From: an uncultured Acetatifactor sp.
GTDB lineage: Bacteria; Bacillota; Clostridia; Lachnospirales; Lachnospiraceae
Reading direction: 5' to 3'
Assembly: GCA_910584435.1 (NCBI GenBank)
Contig: CAJUAP010000035.1
Span: forward strand, 1 to 37,215
Length of the DNA stretch: 37,215 nt
The translations under genes were made by a program, and so were the position numbers. Each line of letters starts with the position of its first letter. Within the stretch, counting starts at the first letter, position 1. Under the pieces are notes generated by a model. It did not search any database. It saw nothing but the letters and a program-made list of their open reading frames with translations, and had not been told where the DNA came from. Shown here piece after piece: positions 7,281-16,123 of this stretch.

Positions 7281-9035
7281 TTACTCAAACTGCGCATTAT
7301 ACAGCCGCCGGTACACGCCCTGCCTTTCCATCAGCTCTCTGTGGGTACCCTGTTCTACCACTTCACCGCCGTCCACGACCATAATCAAATCCGCATTCTC
7401 AATCGTTGACAGCCTGTGGGCAATGACAAAACATGTCTTGCCTTCCATCAGCTTCAGCATCGCCTTCTGTATCTGCCGTTCCGTTCTGGTATCTACATTG
7501 GAAGTAGCCTCATCCAAAATCAGCATCCTCGCATCCAACAGCATTGCCCTGGCAATGGTAAGAAGCTGTTTCTGTCCCTTGGAAATATTGGTTCCCTCAT
7601 CCGTGAGAATCGTATCATATCCCTGAGGCAGCCTCTTGATAAAAGAATGAATGCGGGCAGCCTTGGCCGCGGCTTCCACTTCCTCTCTGGAAGCCCCTTC
7701 CTTTCCGTATGCCAGATTTTCATAGATACTGCCGTAAAACAGCCAGGTATCCTGCAATACCATAGCATAAGCCTTCCTGAGGCTTTTTCTGGTCAATTGC
7801 GCGGCTTCCTTACCATCCACCAGAATCCGTCCGCTGCCGGGATCATAGAACCGCATCAGCAGATTAATCAATGTAGTCTTCCCCGCACCGGTGGGCCCTA
7901 CAATTGCAACCAGTTTTCCGGGCTCCGCCTCAAAGCTCAAGTCATGGATAATAGTCTTATCCGGCGTATAGCCGAAGCTTACATGTTCTACTTTCACATC
8001 CCCCACAGCATGCACAAGTTCTGACGCTCCCTCCGCGTCCGCAGGCTCCGGCGCCTCGTCAATCAGGCGAAACACTCGCTCTGCTGCAGCCAAAGCCGAC
8101 TGCAGTTCACTGAAAATATTCGCCGCCTCATTAATGGGACCTGAGAATTTGCGTGAATATAACACAAAAGAAGAAATATCGCCTATCTTCATAGCTCCCG
8201 CCAGATAGAGCAGCGCTCCAAACACACTGATCAGGGACAGGGACAAATTATTGATAAAATTTACGCAGGGCCCCACAATACTTCCGTAATATTCCGCCCG
8301 GTAATAAGCGTCCACAGCCTCCTTATTTTTGCCATTAAAACGCCCCTGGGTGTATTCTTCCCTTCCATATGCCTTCAAAGTTTTCTGTCCTGTGATCATT
8401 TCCTCCACAAAACCATTCATCTCCCCCAATTTCGCGGAACGTTTCCGAAAAAGCGGCCTTGTCCTTCCCGTAATATACTTTGTAATCAATATAGACAGCG
8501 GCACCGTAAAAGCAAATACCAGCACCAGCTTGGGTGAAATGGTAATCATCATTGCCAAAGCCCCCACCACAGTAATTACCGTAGTCAAAAGCTGTACCAA
8601 ATCATTGGAAAGCGATGCATTGACCGTATCAATATCATAGGATATACGGCTGATGATATCACCTGTCTGATGCACATCAAAGTACCCCACCGGCAGACTC
8701 ATCAGCTTCTCAAATACATCCTGACGCATACGATATACTACCTTACGGCTGATGGTCAGCATCAAAACCTGCAGCCCATATGCCATACCGGCAGAAGCCA
8801 CATAAAATCCTGCCATCCACGCTGCATAATAGAACACTTCCTCAAAATTCACGGCCCCCTGTCCAGGCTCAACTGCCCCGATGCACAGCCCCGTCAATTT
8901 AGGGCCTATCAGCGAGAACAGATTGCTGCCCAATGTACAGACTGCGGCAAATGCCAGCAGCCACTTATACTGCAGCATATATGCCCCCAGCCTTAGAACC
9001 GTCCTTCTGGAATATCTCTTCTTATCCTGTTCCAT
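7281..9035 (-). CDS. ABC exporter half-transporter with intact ATPase site residues
   Basis: A type IV (ABCB-like) exporter half: an N-terminal six-helix membrane domain (about residues 15-310) and a C-terminal nucleotide-binding domain. The ATPase domain has Walker A GPTGAGKT, Q-loop VLQDTW, Walker B LILDEATS with catalytic Glu, and H-loop IAHRLST. Its signature motif is degenerate (ISKGQ instead of LSGGQ). Paired with the upstream half-transporter, which shows the opposite defects, this predicts a heterodimer like BmrCD or TM287/288. The start at 9035 (MEQDKK) has AGAGGA just upstream; the in-frame ATG at 9053 has no ribosome binding site. Probably exports drugs, lipids or peptides; the substrate is unknown. 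Confidence 0.9.
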   Translation of the reverse strand: MEQDKKRYSRRTVLRLGAYMLQYKWLLAFAAVCTLGSNLFSLIGPKLTGLCIGAVEPGQGAVNFEEVFYYAAWMAGFYVASAGMAYGLQVLMLTISRKVVYRMRQDVFEKLMSLPVGYFDVHQTGDIISRISYDIDTVNASLSNDLVQLLTTVITVVGALAMMITISPKLVLVFAFTVPLSILITKYITGRTRPLFRKRSAKLGEMNGFVEEMITGQKTLKAYGREEYTQGRFNGKNKEAVDAYYRAEYYGSIVGPCVNFINNLSLSLISVFGALLYLAGAMKIGDISSFVLYSRKFSGPINEAANIFSELQSALAAAERVFRLIDEAPEPADAEGASELVHAVGDVKVEHVSFGYTPDKTIIHDLSFEAEPGKLVAIVGPTGAGKTTLINLLMRFYDPGSGRILVDGKEAAQLTRKSLRKAYAMVLQDTWLFYGSIYENLAYGKEGASREEVEAAAKAARIHSFIKRLPQGYDTILTDEGTNISKGQKQLLTIARAMLLDARMLILDEATSNVDTRTERQIQKAMLKLMEGKTCFVIAHRLSTIENADLIMVVDGGEVVEQGTHRELMERQGVYRRLYNAQFE

Positions 9036-9081
9036 GAATCCTCTACCTCTCATTGACTCAGGAAATGACTTAGATTTTCTT

Positions 9082-9102
9082 AGTCAGTGTAGTTTACTGA
9101 CT
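9082..9102 (-). other. Small perfect stem-loop between the two ABC genes
   Basis: AGTCAGT (9082-9088) and ACTGACT (9096-9102) form a 7-bp inverted repeat with a 7-nt loop that touches the stop codon of the upstream ABC gene. GACTTAG also occurs twice directly nearby (9067-9073, 9099-9105). It may affect transcript stability between the two coupled genes; no regulator is evident. Confidence 0.3.
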
Positions 9103-10913
9103 TAGCAAATCTTCATTTCCTTTCCTTCTTCCCCGGTCTGCATCCTGCTGATCTCGCTGTAAACTCCACAATGATCCATCAATTCATCATGGGTGCCATA
9201 GCCAATGGGCACACCGTCTTCCAACACCAGAATATGATCCGCATTGCGGATGGAACTAACCCTCTGGGCAATGATAACCAATGTGGTACCGGGAAAATGC
9301 TCCTTAATTCCCTTCCGCAGCATTGCATCTGTACGATAATCCAGTGCGCTGGAAGAATCATCCAGAATCAATATCTCCGGTTTGGCCGCCATAGCGCGGG
9401 CAATCAAAACCCTCTGCTTCTGTCCGCCGCTTAAGTTCGCTCCCTTGATGTTCAAAGCCTCTGACTCCTTCCCCGCCCTGTCTTCTACAAATTCACTTGC
9501 TCTGGCATATAATAAAGCTTCCTGAATCTCTTCCTCACTCATTTCCCGCCCTAACGACACATTTCCGGCAATGGAATCTTCAAAAATAGTATCATTCTGG
9601 AACACCACGCCGAATTTTGCTTTCAGCGCCTTGGGCTGATAACTGCGCACATCCCTGCCCGAAACACGGACGCTGCCCTGATCCACATCATACATTCGCA
9701 TCATCAGATTTACAATCGTTGACTTTCCCGAACCAATCTCCCCGATAATACCCAAGGTCTCTCCCTTTCCAATACAAAAGCTCAAATCCTTAATATTCGC
9801 TTCTCCCCCTTTGAGATAGGAAAACGTCACATGATCAAAACAAATGATTTCCTCTCCTTCCATGGCAGACGTTTCCACTGCTGATGTTTCTACCGGTGCT
9901 GTCTCTATTGCGGATGCATCCGGTGCAAATGTATCCGCATTGGATGCCTCTTCCATCACCTGCATATCATCCCCGCATTCCAGCACCTGCCAGATACGGT
10001 CACCGGAAGCAATTGCCTTGGACAACACGGTAAACATTTTGGAAATAGACAGCATGGCATTCAGAATAATTGTAAAGTAAGTGGTAAAAGCCAGAATTTT
10101 CCCCACCTCTGAAGTTCCTGCATTCACCCGGAAGGCTCCGATCAGAATAACCCCCACCAGTCCCAGGTTCAGCAGAATGTTCATAGACGGATTGATAACC
10201 GCCATCACCATACCGTTCTTCCGCTCCCGTTCCACAACCTCCTTATTAATATCCCTGAATTTCTCCGTTTCATAATCTGCCTTGGACAATGCTTTGATTA
10301 CGCGTATCCCAGCAATGTCTTCCCTGACCATCCGTACAAATCTGTCATTTGCCTCCTGCAATCCTGCATACATAGGAATACTGCGCCGGGATACATATAT
10401 TGTAATCACCCCCAGCAGCGGCAGTGTCGCCAGCAAGACGCATGCCATGGCAGCATCTAACGTAAATGTCACGCAGATACCGCCAATCAGCAGAATGGGC
10501 GCACGTACCCCTAACCGCTGTATCCTGCCAAACATCTGGTGCAGATTATATGTATCCGAAGTCATTCTGGATATGAGCGACGGCTTGGTAAAATCATCCG
10601 TCTGTGCATTTGACAAATACATGATCTTAGAAAAAAGGTCATGACGTATGATCTCCGTTGCATCGCTTGACACCTTGGACGCCATCCGGTTGGCAATGAT
10701 ATTAAAAGAAACCGCCACGCCGGAACAAATCAGCATCAGCAGCCCCCAGAAGATAACCATACTCCGGCTGCGCATGGGAATCACTGTGTCAATGATATAT
10801 GCTAAGATATAAGGAATACACAAATCCATAATCGTTCCGAAGAACTTAATCATAAACCCCATGCCCATCCGCTTATAATAAGGACTGATATATCGCAAAA
10901 TAATCTGTTTCAT
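9102..10913 (-). CDS. ABC exporter half-transporter with degenerate ATPase site
   Basis: Partner of the following half-transporter, 48-66 bp downstream on the same strand. It has an N-terminal membrane domain and a C-terminal ATPase domain with Walker A GEIGSGKS, Q-loop VFQNDT, intact signature NLSGGQKQR, but Walker B ILILDDSSS with Asp in place of the catalytic Glu and the H-loop reading IIAQRVSS with Gln in place of His. These two changes are the standard signs of the non-hydrolysing site in heterodimeric exporters, and its intact LSGGQ would complete the partner's active site. Between the two domains (around residues 320-355) is an unusual repetitive Ala/Thr/Ser/Glu linker with VETSAVETSAM-like units. 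Confidence 0.9.
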   Translation of the reverse strand: MKQIILRYISPYYKRMGMGFMIKFFGTIMDLCIPYILAYIIDTVIPMRSRSMVIFWGLLMLICSGVAVSFNIIANRMASKVSSDATEIIRHDLFSKIMYLSNAQTDDFTKPSLISRMTSDTYNLHQMFGRIQRLGVRAPILLIGGICVTFTLDAAMACVLLATLPLLGVITIYVSRRSIPMYAGLQEANDRFVRMVREDIAGIRVIKALSKADYETEKFRDINKEVVERERKNGMVMAVINPSMNILLNLGLVGVILIGAFRVNAGTSEVGKILAFTTYFTIILNAMLSISKMFTVLSKAIASGDRIWQVLECGDDMQVMEEASNADTFAPDASAIETAPVETSAVETSAMEGEEIICFDHVTFSYLKGGEANIKDLSFCIGKGETLGIIGEIGSGKSTIVNLMMRMYDVDQGSVRVSGRDVRSYQPKALKAKFGVVFQNDTIFEDSIAGNVSLGREMSEEEIQEALLYARASEFVEDRAGKESEALNIKGANLSGGQKQRVLIARAMAAKPEILILDDSSSALDYRTDAMLRKGIKEHFPGTTLVIIAQRVSSIRNADHILVLEDGVPIGYGTHDELMDHCGVYSEISRMQTGEEGKEMKIC

Positions 10914-11061
10914 TTATTTTCCCACTCCGTTCCTTTTTTACCTCAACAGTCTGCCCTTCTCCGGCGGATTCCACACCATAGCAGTACCCTCCCTTACCAT
11001 AACCCCTCGCCAGAGACGGGTCTTCATCCGCAGCAGCCCCTATGCCTTATCACCCCTACAC

Positions 11062-11103
11062 AAATCGGTGCCGGACGGCACATTTACCGCCCGACACCGA
11101 TTT
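11062..11103 (-). terminator. Hairpin after the chemotaxis receptor gene
   Basis: AAATCGGTGCCGG (11062-11074) and CCGACACCGATTT (11091-11103) form a 13-bp stem; the single non-Watson-Crick position becomes a U-G pair only in minus-strand RNA, which supports a role in the receptor transcript. It starts about 30 bp past that gene's stop. There is no strong U tract, so termination is inferred. The remaining 10914-11061 shows no convincing gene. Confidence 0.55.
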
Positions 11104-11133
11104 CCCCGACTGTCAAATCATAACTTTTTATCC

Positions 11134-13212
11134 CTAAATCTTAAATACTGAAATCTCCGTCTTCAGCTCTTCCATATTCTGCCCCAGGGAATCGGCTGTC
11201 TGATTCAGATTCCGGACACTCTCCATCAGCCTGTTCACCACATCCCTCACCACTTCTGCACTATTGGCAGTCTCTTCAATTATATCGGAAATATTCCTCA
11301 CGGCATCCACCGTAGATCTCCGCTCATGATCAGCCTTCTCCGTACTGTCCACAATTGCCTTCAGGCCTTCCACCAGCGTACTCATCTGCTTCTGCATCCT
11401 CAGGAATACATCAACTACCTGCTCAACCGCCTCTGTCTGTGCTGCAACCATATTCTCTGCCGCCTGTGCGCTCTCCACACTGTTCAGTGTCTGCCCCGTA
11501 ATATGATCCACATTATTCCGTATCTCTCCGGCGGCCTTAGCGGAATCGTCTGCCAGCTTACGTATCTCTTCCGCCACCACTGCGAAACCTCTTCCGGCAT
11601 CCCCTGCTCTTGCTGCCTCAATGGATGCATTCAACGACAACAGATTCGTCTGTTCGGAAATCTCCGTAATCGTACCCACAAAAGTATTGATGATCTCCGA
11701 CTCCCTTCGCAGAGAATTAATACTTTCTCCAACCTTTTTGGTTATGGATGTGGTTTCTCTGGCTCTGTCACCTAAGAGCTGTACAATTTCCATACCACGG
11801 TTAATCATGACTTCCGTCTCATCTACCAACCGTTCAACCTCTTCCACCACGTGGCTGACTTCTTGAATCTCACTGGACAGGACATCCGTTTTGGCCACAC
11901 ATTCCTGCGCATGTTCGGACTGTCTGCTCATACCCTCATTAATCTCGTCAATGGCCTGTGTAATATCCATCGAGTAATCGCTGATGACTCCTGACACTTC
12001 ATTGACATCATGAGAAGAACTTTCCAATTGCTTGGTGGCTCCTGTCACTTTATTGACCAGATTCTTTGTATTCACAATCATATTGTTGGCGGAAGCTGCC
12101 AGCCCTCTGAATTCATCCTTGCCCTTGGCAGTAACCTGCACCGTAAGATCGCCTTTCGCTACCTCGCCGAATTTCCTGGAAATTCTCTTCATATTGTTCT
12201 GGATACTGAATACAATCAAAAATCCCACCAACAATGCAATAATACATGCAAGAATCACCAGGCTGAATGTCATGGTCTTAATCCCTTCTGCCTGCCCGGT
12301 AATCACGTCCATGGGAACCAATACACAGATGACCGCTCCTGTTCTCTCGCTCCTGCTGTAAATAAACTGATACTCTCTACCCGCAAAATTTACCTGTTCG
12401 TTGCCGTCCAATATTTCCGTTCCCTGCTCGTCAACCTGGCCAGGCTGAGGGAAAAAAGGCTTCCCGTAAAATACAGGTTCCCCCTCTGTTAAAACACTCC
12501 CGCTTTCTTCACCCAGATTCTCACTGATGACCTCGCGGCCGTTCTTCGTCACAAAACCTACAATACTTCCCTCTCCAAGATCCAAATCGCCTATAAATTC
12601 CCGGATCGCACCAGGGTCAATATCCACAACAACGCAGGCGCTCTTTGTCTGCGAAAGAATCTGATAAGACATTATGTATGAACTCTGTCTCAAACTCAAA
12701 GCTTCATCCAGCACCGGATGGGTATCGACCCAATTCTCCATCCGGCCGCCCGCAGCCATTGCCTCCCTATATTCGGCCAGAAATCCATCCGACCTCTCAT
12801 CATTATAGGTTGTAAGCATATTGACACCCGCCCTTGTAACAATATGGATATTGCTGATAAAATCATTGGTAAGCCGGGACGTAGACAATGACTTTCTCGT
12901 AGTCTCCACCAGTGAAGCTTTTTTCAGATTATCGCTTTCCAGCATTCCGATAAAATAACTTGACAGCTCATTGTCGAAAGCATACTTTACGCCTTCTGCC
13001 TCAATAAAGGAAGCTACCATATCCACATACTCCGTAGCCATCTTAATCGTCTGCTCTGTTGACACTCTGAACTTCTCATTCATGCCCTCGGCTGATTTCT
13101 GATATGCGGAAATACCAATCACAACCATAAAAATAATCGGCACAAAAAAGCACAAGATAATTTTATTGCGTATGCTGAACACCATATGCTCTTTCGTTTT
13201 CTTACCAGCCAT
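11134..13212 (-). CDS. Methyl-accepting chemotaxis protein
   Basis: A 692-residue transmembrane chemoreceptor. A first membrane helix at about 15-35 and a second at about 307-332 flank a roughly 270-residue extracellular sensor of Cache-like size. A HAMP domain follows (NNMKRISRKFGEVAKGDLTV and beyond), then the cytoplasmic signalling coiled coil with the highly conserved hairpin tip (EISEQTNLLSLNASIEAARAG, then GFAVVAEEIRKLADDS). It should control CheA and swimming or another output in response to an outside ligand, which is unknown. No che genes are in the window. GGGAGGG precedes the start at 13212, and the gene has its own promoter and terminator, so it is a single-gene unit. Confidence 0.93.
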   Translation of the reverse strand: MAGKKTKEHMVFSIRNKIILCFFVPIIFMVVIGISAYQKSAEGMNEKFRVSTEQTIKMATEYVDMVASFIEAEGVKYAFDNELSSYFIGMLESDNLKKASLVETTRKSLSTSRLTNDFISNIHIVTRAGVNMLTTYNDERSDGFLAEYREAMAAGGRMENWVDTHPVLDEALSLRQSSYIMSYQILSQTKSACVVVDIDPGAIREFIGDLDLGEGSIVGFVTKNGREVISENLGEESGSVLTEGEPVFYGKPFFPQPGQVDEQGTEILDGNEQVNFAGREYQFIYSRSERTGAVICVLVPMDVITGQAEGIKTMTFSLVILACIIALLVGFLIVFSIQNNMKRISRKFGEVAKGDLTVQVTAKGKDEFRGLAASANNMIVNTKNLVNKVTGATKQLESSSHDVNEVSGVISDYSMDITQAIDEINEGMSRQSEHAQECVAKTDVLSSEIQEVSHVVEEVERLVDETEVMINRGMEIVQLLGDRARETTSITKKVGESINSLRRESEIINTFVGTITEISEQTNLLSLNASIEAARAGDAGRGFAVVAEEIRKLADDSAKAAGEIRNNVDHITGQTLNSVESAQAAENMVAAQTEAVEQVVDVFLRMQKQMSTLVEGLKAIVDSTEKADHERRSTVDAVRNISDIIEETANSAEVVRDVVNRLMESVRNLNQTADSLGQNMEELKTEISVFKI

Positions 13213-13317
13213 AATACCCTCCCTTATCGTGGTTTATCTCTAAAAATCTCTAAAATGTATACAATACGTCATCATTTTAAAAGATTTTCAGGAAATTCTG
13301 CTGTTCCTTCTCTTAAA

Positions 13318-13346
13318 ATTATACACCATTTTGTTCATTTTACCAA
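13318..13346 (-). promoter_or_regulatory. Promoter of the chemotaxis receptor gene
   Basis: Minus-strand TTGGTA (13341-13346), 17-bp spacer, TATAAT (13318-13323). The leader to the start at 13212 is about 100 nt and AT-rich. Confidence 0.75.
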
Positions 13347-13361
13347 TAGAAAAAAGAAATA

Positions 13362-13391
13362 TTATTTATTTTTATTTATTTTTATTTATTT
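13362..13391. repeat. Three perfect 10-bp AT repeats at a gene end
   Basis: TTATTTATTT is repeated three times without change. The stop codon of the ASKHA protein (13372-13374) and its last six codons (KINKNK) lie inside the repeat, so slippage would only change the C-terminal tail. Confidence 0.85.
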
Positions 13392-14649
13392 TCATGGCAG
13401 CTACATATCGTTCTTCGAATTCCGGCTGCATTGCAAGATTCACAATTTCTGTTCCTGCCGCAATACGCTGCATTTCTGCCATGAGCTGCTCCCTTTTTCC
13501 CATAATCAGCTCCCTTCCTGCGCATAATGCCCCAGCCAGCGCCGTATTACCTCCCGTTACGGACTTCGATGCCAGCCTGTCCGGCAGCAGTCCAATCTCT
13601 GCCGCAGCAGCAGGCTGCAGATAATAACCGAATCCTCCGGCTAACACCAGCCTGTCCACCTGTTCCGCCTCCGCTCCATAACAGTTCAGCAGGATTTCAA
13701 TGCCTGCAGCAATCGCCGCTTTTGCCAGCTGAATACTGCGGACTGACTCCTGCGTTACAAGCACATTGCCGATACGGACACCCTTCTCAAAAAACTCTTC
13801 TGCCAGCAGTCCTGTCTCATCCAGAATCCCCTCCTGCCGCAGCCTTGCCAGAAGGCTCACCATATCCGCCCCCCAGATCCCCCTGTTCGCCCCTCCTTCA
13901 AAGGCCGGTCCTGCAGCCGTTGCACAGGCAATCCTCCTGTCACGGTTTCCAATCACCAGCTCGCCGTTTGTGCCCAGATCCACAAGCAGTATCAATTCTT
14001 GTCTGTCCGCCATACCGCATGCATGAATCCCTGCCGCAATATCACCGCCCACAAAAGCTGACAATCGCGGAAATATAAAACATGGTACCCCTGCCAGAAC
14101 CGTATCCACCGCTGCCAGATGCTCCGCATGAAAAGGCGCATGCCCCAATTCTCCGGTTTCCCATCCCATCAGCAGATAAGTCATGGCTGTATTCGCCGCC
14201 AGCACCATCTGCAGCTGTTCCTTTTCTGTAAGATGCTTTTGAAATCTTCGTATCCCGCGCTCCAGTACCTGCTCCACTTGCCTGCGCATTTCCAGAGCCT
14301 GTTCTGCTTTTTGGGCAGCATGAATTCTTGAGATGACATCCGCGCCGTATCTTGTTTGAGGATTGACTGACACATATCTGTCCGCCACACTGCCGTCGCT
14401 GCCATACAGCAGCATGGCAATGGTGGTGGTTCCCACATCCACTGTCACCAGACGCATGCCATCCTTCCCTGATAACGGCAGTTCCCCTCCAATCATCATC
14501 TCATCCACAAGCACCTGAAGCCCTGTACTGCCCTCCTGTACTGACTTCATGGTGCTATCCGCCCGAATGACTCCCGGACACAGCCCGCAGCCGGTACAGA
14601 TGCGGCAGCGGATACCCTGAGGCTTTTGATTGACAGCATTTGACATCAT
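13372..14649 (-). CDS. ASKHA-domain protein with N-terminal CxxCxxCxxC motif (RACo C-terminal-like, DUF4445 type)
   Basis: A 425-residue protein. Residues 15-24 read CRICTGCGLC, a four-Cys motif able to bind an iron-sulfur cluster. The rest resembles the ATPase domain of reductive activators of corrinoid proteins: phosphate-1 loop VDVGTTTIAMLL, phosphate-2 loop LVDLGTNGELVIG, and adenosine motif LVLAGGFGYYLQP. Known RACo proteins carry a complete 2Fe-2S ferredoxin domain at the N-terminus; here only a short Cys motif precedes the ATPase. No corrinoid methyltransferase is nearby. The start at 14649 directly follows the DUF4250 stop codon (14651-14653), so the two are coupled; a longer frame from 14733 would overlap DUF4250 and is unlikely. 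Role inferred: ATP-driven electron transfer to some low-potential acceptor. Confidence 0.8.
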   Translation of the reverse strand: MMSNAVNQKPQGIRCRICTGCGLCPGVIRADSTMKSVQEGSTGLQVLVDEMMIGGELPLSGKDGMRLVTVDVGTTTIAMLLYGSDGSVADRYVSVNPQTRYGADVISRIHAAQKAEQALEMRRQVEQVLERGIRRFQKHLTEKEQLQMVLAANTAMTYLLMGWETGELGHAPFHAEHLAAVDTVLAGVPCFIFPRLSAFVGGDIAAGIHACGMADRQELILLVDLGTNGELVIGNRDRRIACATAAGPAFEGGANRGIWGADMVSLLARLRQEGILDETGLLAEEFFEKGVRIGNVLVTQESVRSIQLAKAAIAAGIEILLNCYGAEAEQVDRLVLAGGFGYYLQPAAAAEIGLLPDRLASKSVTGGNTALAGALCAGRELIMGKREQLMAEMQRIAAGTEIVNLAMQPEFEERYVAAMKINKNK

Positions 14650-14650
14650 A

Positions 14651-14833
14651 TTATCCCTGTGATACAAACTGATTTCTCTCCTTATTGTAGTGATAGCCCA
14701 CAGAAGCCAGGCTATCTGTAATCTCCTGCTCATTCACATCCAATTCTTCACACAGCCTATCCAGGCTTCCATAATTATCCCGTAATTTCATATTAACATA
14801 GCTTAACAGCATGAGCGGATCTTTTGGCAGCAT
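14651..14833 (-). CDS. DUF4250 family small protein
   Basis: A 60-residue protein beginning MLPKDPLMLLSYVNMKLRD and continuing through a region reminiscent of a helix-turn-helix (SLDRLCEELDVNEQEITDSLASVGYHY). This is the pattern of the short DUF4250 proteins common in Clostridia; their function is unknown. I chose 14833 because AGAGG lies about seven bases upstream and the family starts with MLPKDP; the frame stays open to 14914. It is co-transcribed with, and coupled to, the ASKHA protein gene, so a joint function is plausible. Confidence 0.82.
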   Translation of the reverse strand: MLPKDPLMLLSYVNMKLRDNYGSLDRLCEELDVNEQEITDSLASVGYHYNKERNQFVSQG

Positions 14834-14939
14834 AATTTTCCTCTTTTCTGCGATATTCCCACTTATCTCCATGCCGCCAAAAGGGGACAAGACCCCATTC
14901 TCTGCACGGCACATTTGCCTGATAACATCTTATATTTTG

Positions 14940-14968
14940 ATTTTACCAGACATCCCGCTTCTTTACAA
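14940..14968 (-). promoter_or_regulatory. Promoter of the DUF4250-ASKHA operon
   Basis: Minus-strand TTGTAA (14963-14968), 17-bp spacer, TAAAAT (14940-14945). A GGGG-ACAAGA-CCCC mini-hairpin (14883-14896) lies in the leader of about 100 nt. Confidence 0.7.
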
Positions 14969-14972
14969 GCAC

Positions 14973-15003
14973 AAAAAAGAAGAGAGCTGTACAACTCTCT
15001 TCT
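14973..15003 (-). terminator. Intrinsic terminator of the LCP gene
   Basis: Minus-strand RNA forms a perfect 9-bp stem AGAAGAGAG / CTCTCTTCT (14978-14986 with 14995-15003) with an 8-nt loop, followed by a run of Us. It lies 30 bp past the LCP stop codon. Confidence 0.88.
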
Positions 15004-15032
15004 CTGCCGGTCTCGTGTTTATTTCATACCTG

Positions 15033-16091
15033 TCAGTCCACAAGATACGGGGCTGTCTCTGCCTCAATCTGTTTTCCATATTCTTTCACACTGTCCGTCA
15101 CCGTATAATCTTCATCTCCGAACAGGAACTGATGCAGCCACACTACATTGGACTCCAAATCCAGCGGAACCACACAGCTTCCCTTTGCGCCGATATTGTG
15201 GGCGATGCGCATGTCTTCTTTCGGGAAACCTGCCTCTTCCACAATACGATAATTGGCAATATTTGCAATCAGACCCAAAATGTCCCTGGAATCCAGACTG
15301 GTATAAATGTCGCCGATACTATTGTTGAACACTTCAGTCAAAGTTGCCAGATCCAGCTTCTTCGCCTGTTCCTCAATAGCCTTAATCACTTCCCTCTGAC
15401 GCGCGGTACGCTCAAAGTCAAAATTTCCCACCTGCCTGATTCTGCAGAAAGCCGCTGCCTGCAAACCGTCCAAGAGCTGATATCCCGCATGTTCCACCGG
15501 TGTATATTCACATTTTAAGACATTGGCAACGCCGATTTGATAATTATTGATATGCTTCAGTTCTTCCTCATTTACATCAATATATACACCGCCCACGCCG
15601 TCAATTACTTTCCTTAAGCCGCCATAACCAACTGCCACAAAATCGGTAATATCCATATCCAGATTCATATTCAGCATCTTGACCGCCTGCTCTGCCCCGC
15701 CGTCATTATATGCCGCATTACATTTCCAGTAATAGTCTGTACCAATATTAAGGTATGTATCACGGAACACACTGACCAGCTTAATGTCACCCGTATCAAG
15801 ATTAATGCTGGCAATCATAATACAGTCGCTGCGGCTGCCCTTGTAAATCTGACTGTCCGTCTCCGCGTCCACACCAAAGAGCGCAATATTCATATACCCC
15901 TGCATGGTACCGCCCTCTTCCTTCTCCTGCTGTACCTGCTCGTCTATTTCAAGCGTTGCCGGATCCAGCTTTGCCATTCTGGGGCCTTCCCCTGACTTGC
16001 TTATCACCAGATACAGGATACCAAGCATTCCCACAATAATAATCGCTTCAATGGCAAATATCACTACTTTCACTTTCTGTTTCCCATTCAT
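15033..16091 (-). CDS. LytR-CpsA-Psr (LCP) family glycopolymer transferase
   Basis: LCP enzymes attach wall teichoic acid, capsule or similar polymers from a lipid carrier to peptidoglycan. The 352-residue protein starts with a short cytoplasmic tail, one membrane helix (about 8-30) and an extracellular LCP domain. Recognisable blocks are MNIALFGVDAE, the Arg-rich GSRSDCIMIASIN, VSVFRDTYLNI, a central VGYGGLRKVIDGVGGVYIDV, and FCRIRQVGNFDFERTARQREVI. The start at 16091 (MNGKQK) follows AAGGAG seven bases upstream; the frame is open to 16193 but the extra part lies in a structured leader. The gene is monocistronic, with its own terminator. Confidence 0.9.
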   Translation of the reverse strand: MNGKQKVKVVIFAIEAIIIVGMLGILYLVISKSGEGPRMAKLDPATLEIDEQVQQEKEEGGTMQGYMNIALFGVDAETDSQIYKGSRSDCIMIASINLDTGDIKLVSVFRDTYLNIGTDYYWKCNAAYNDGGAEQAVKMLNMNLDMDITDFVAVGYGGLRKVIDGVGGVYIDVNEEELKHINNYQIGVANVLKCEYTPVEHAGYQLLDGLQAAAFCRIRQVGNFDFERTARQREVIKAIEEQAKKLDLATLTEVFNNSIGDIYTSLDSRDILGLIANIANYRIVEEAGFPKEDMRIAHNIGAKGSCVVPLDLESNVVWLHQFLFGDEDYTVTDSVKEYGKQIEAETAPYLVD

Positions 16092-16123
16092 TTTTGTTCT
16101 CCTTACCTTCCGGTTCTGCCCCC

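Noticed and set aside
10943..11032. Short minus-strand frame of about 29 codons (MKTRLWRGVMVREGTAMVW...) upstream of the ABC genes
   Set aside because: No ribosome binding site at the first ATG and no recognisable sequence; an internal ATG has a purine-rich stretch upstream but leaves only 13 codons. Not enough to call a leader peptide.
14811..15518. 235-codon plus-strand frame across the LCP 3' end
   Set aside because: Antisense to the LCP domain and its terminator; composition typical of a shadow.
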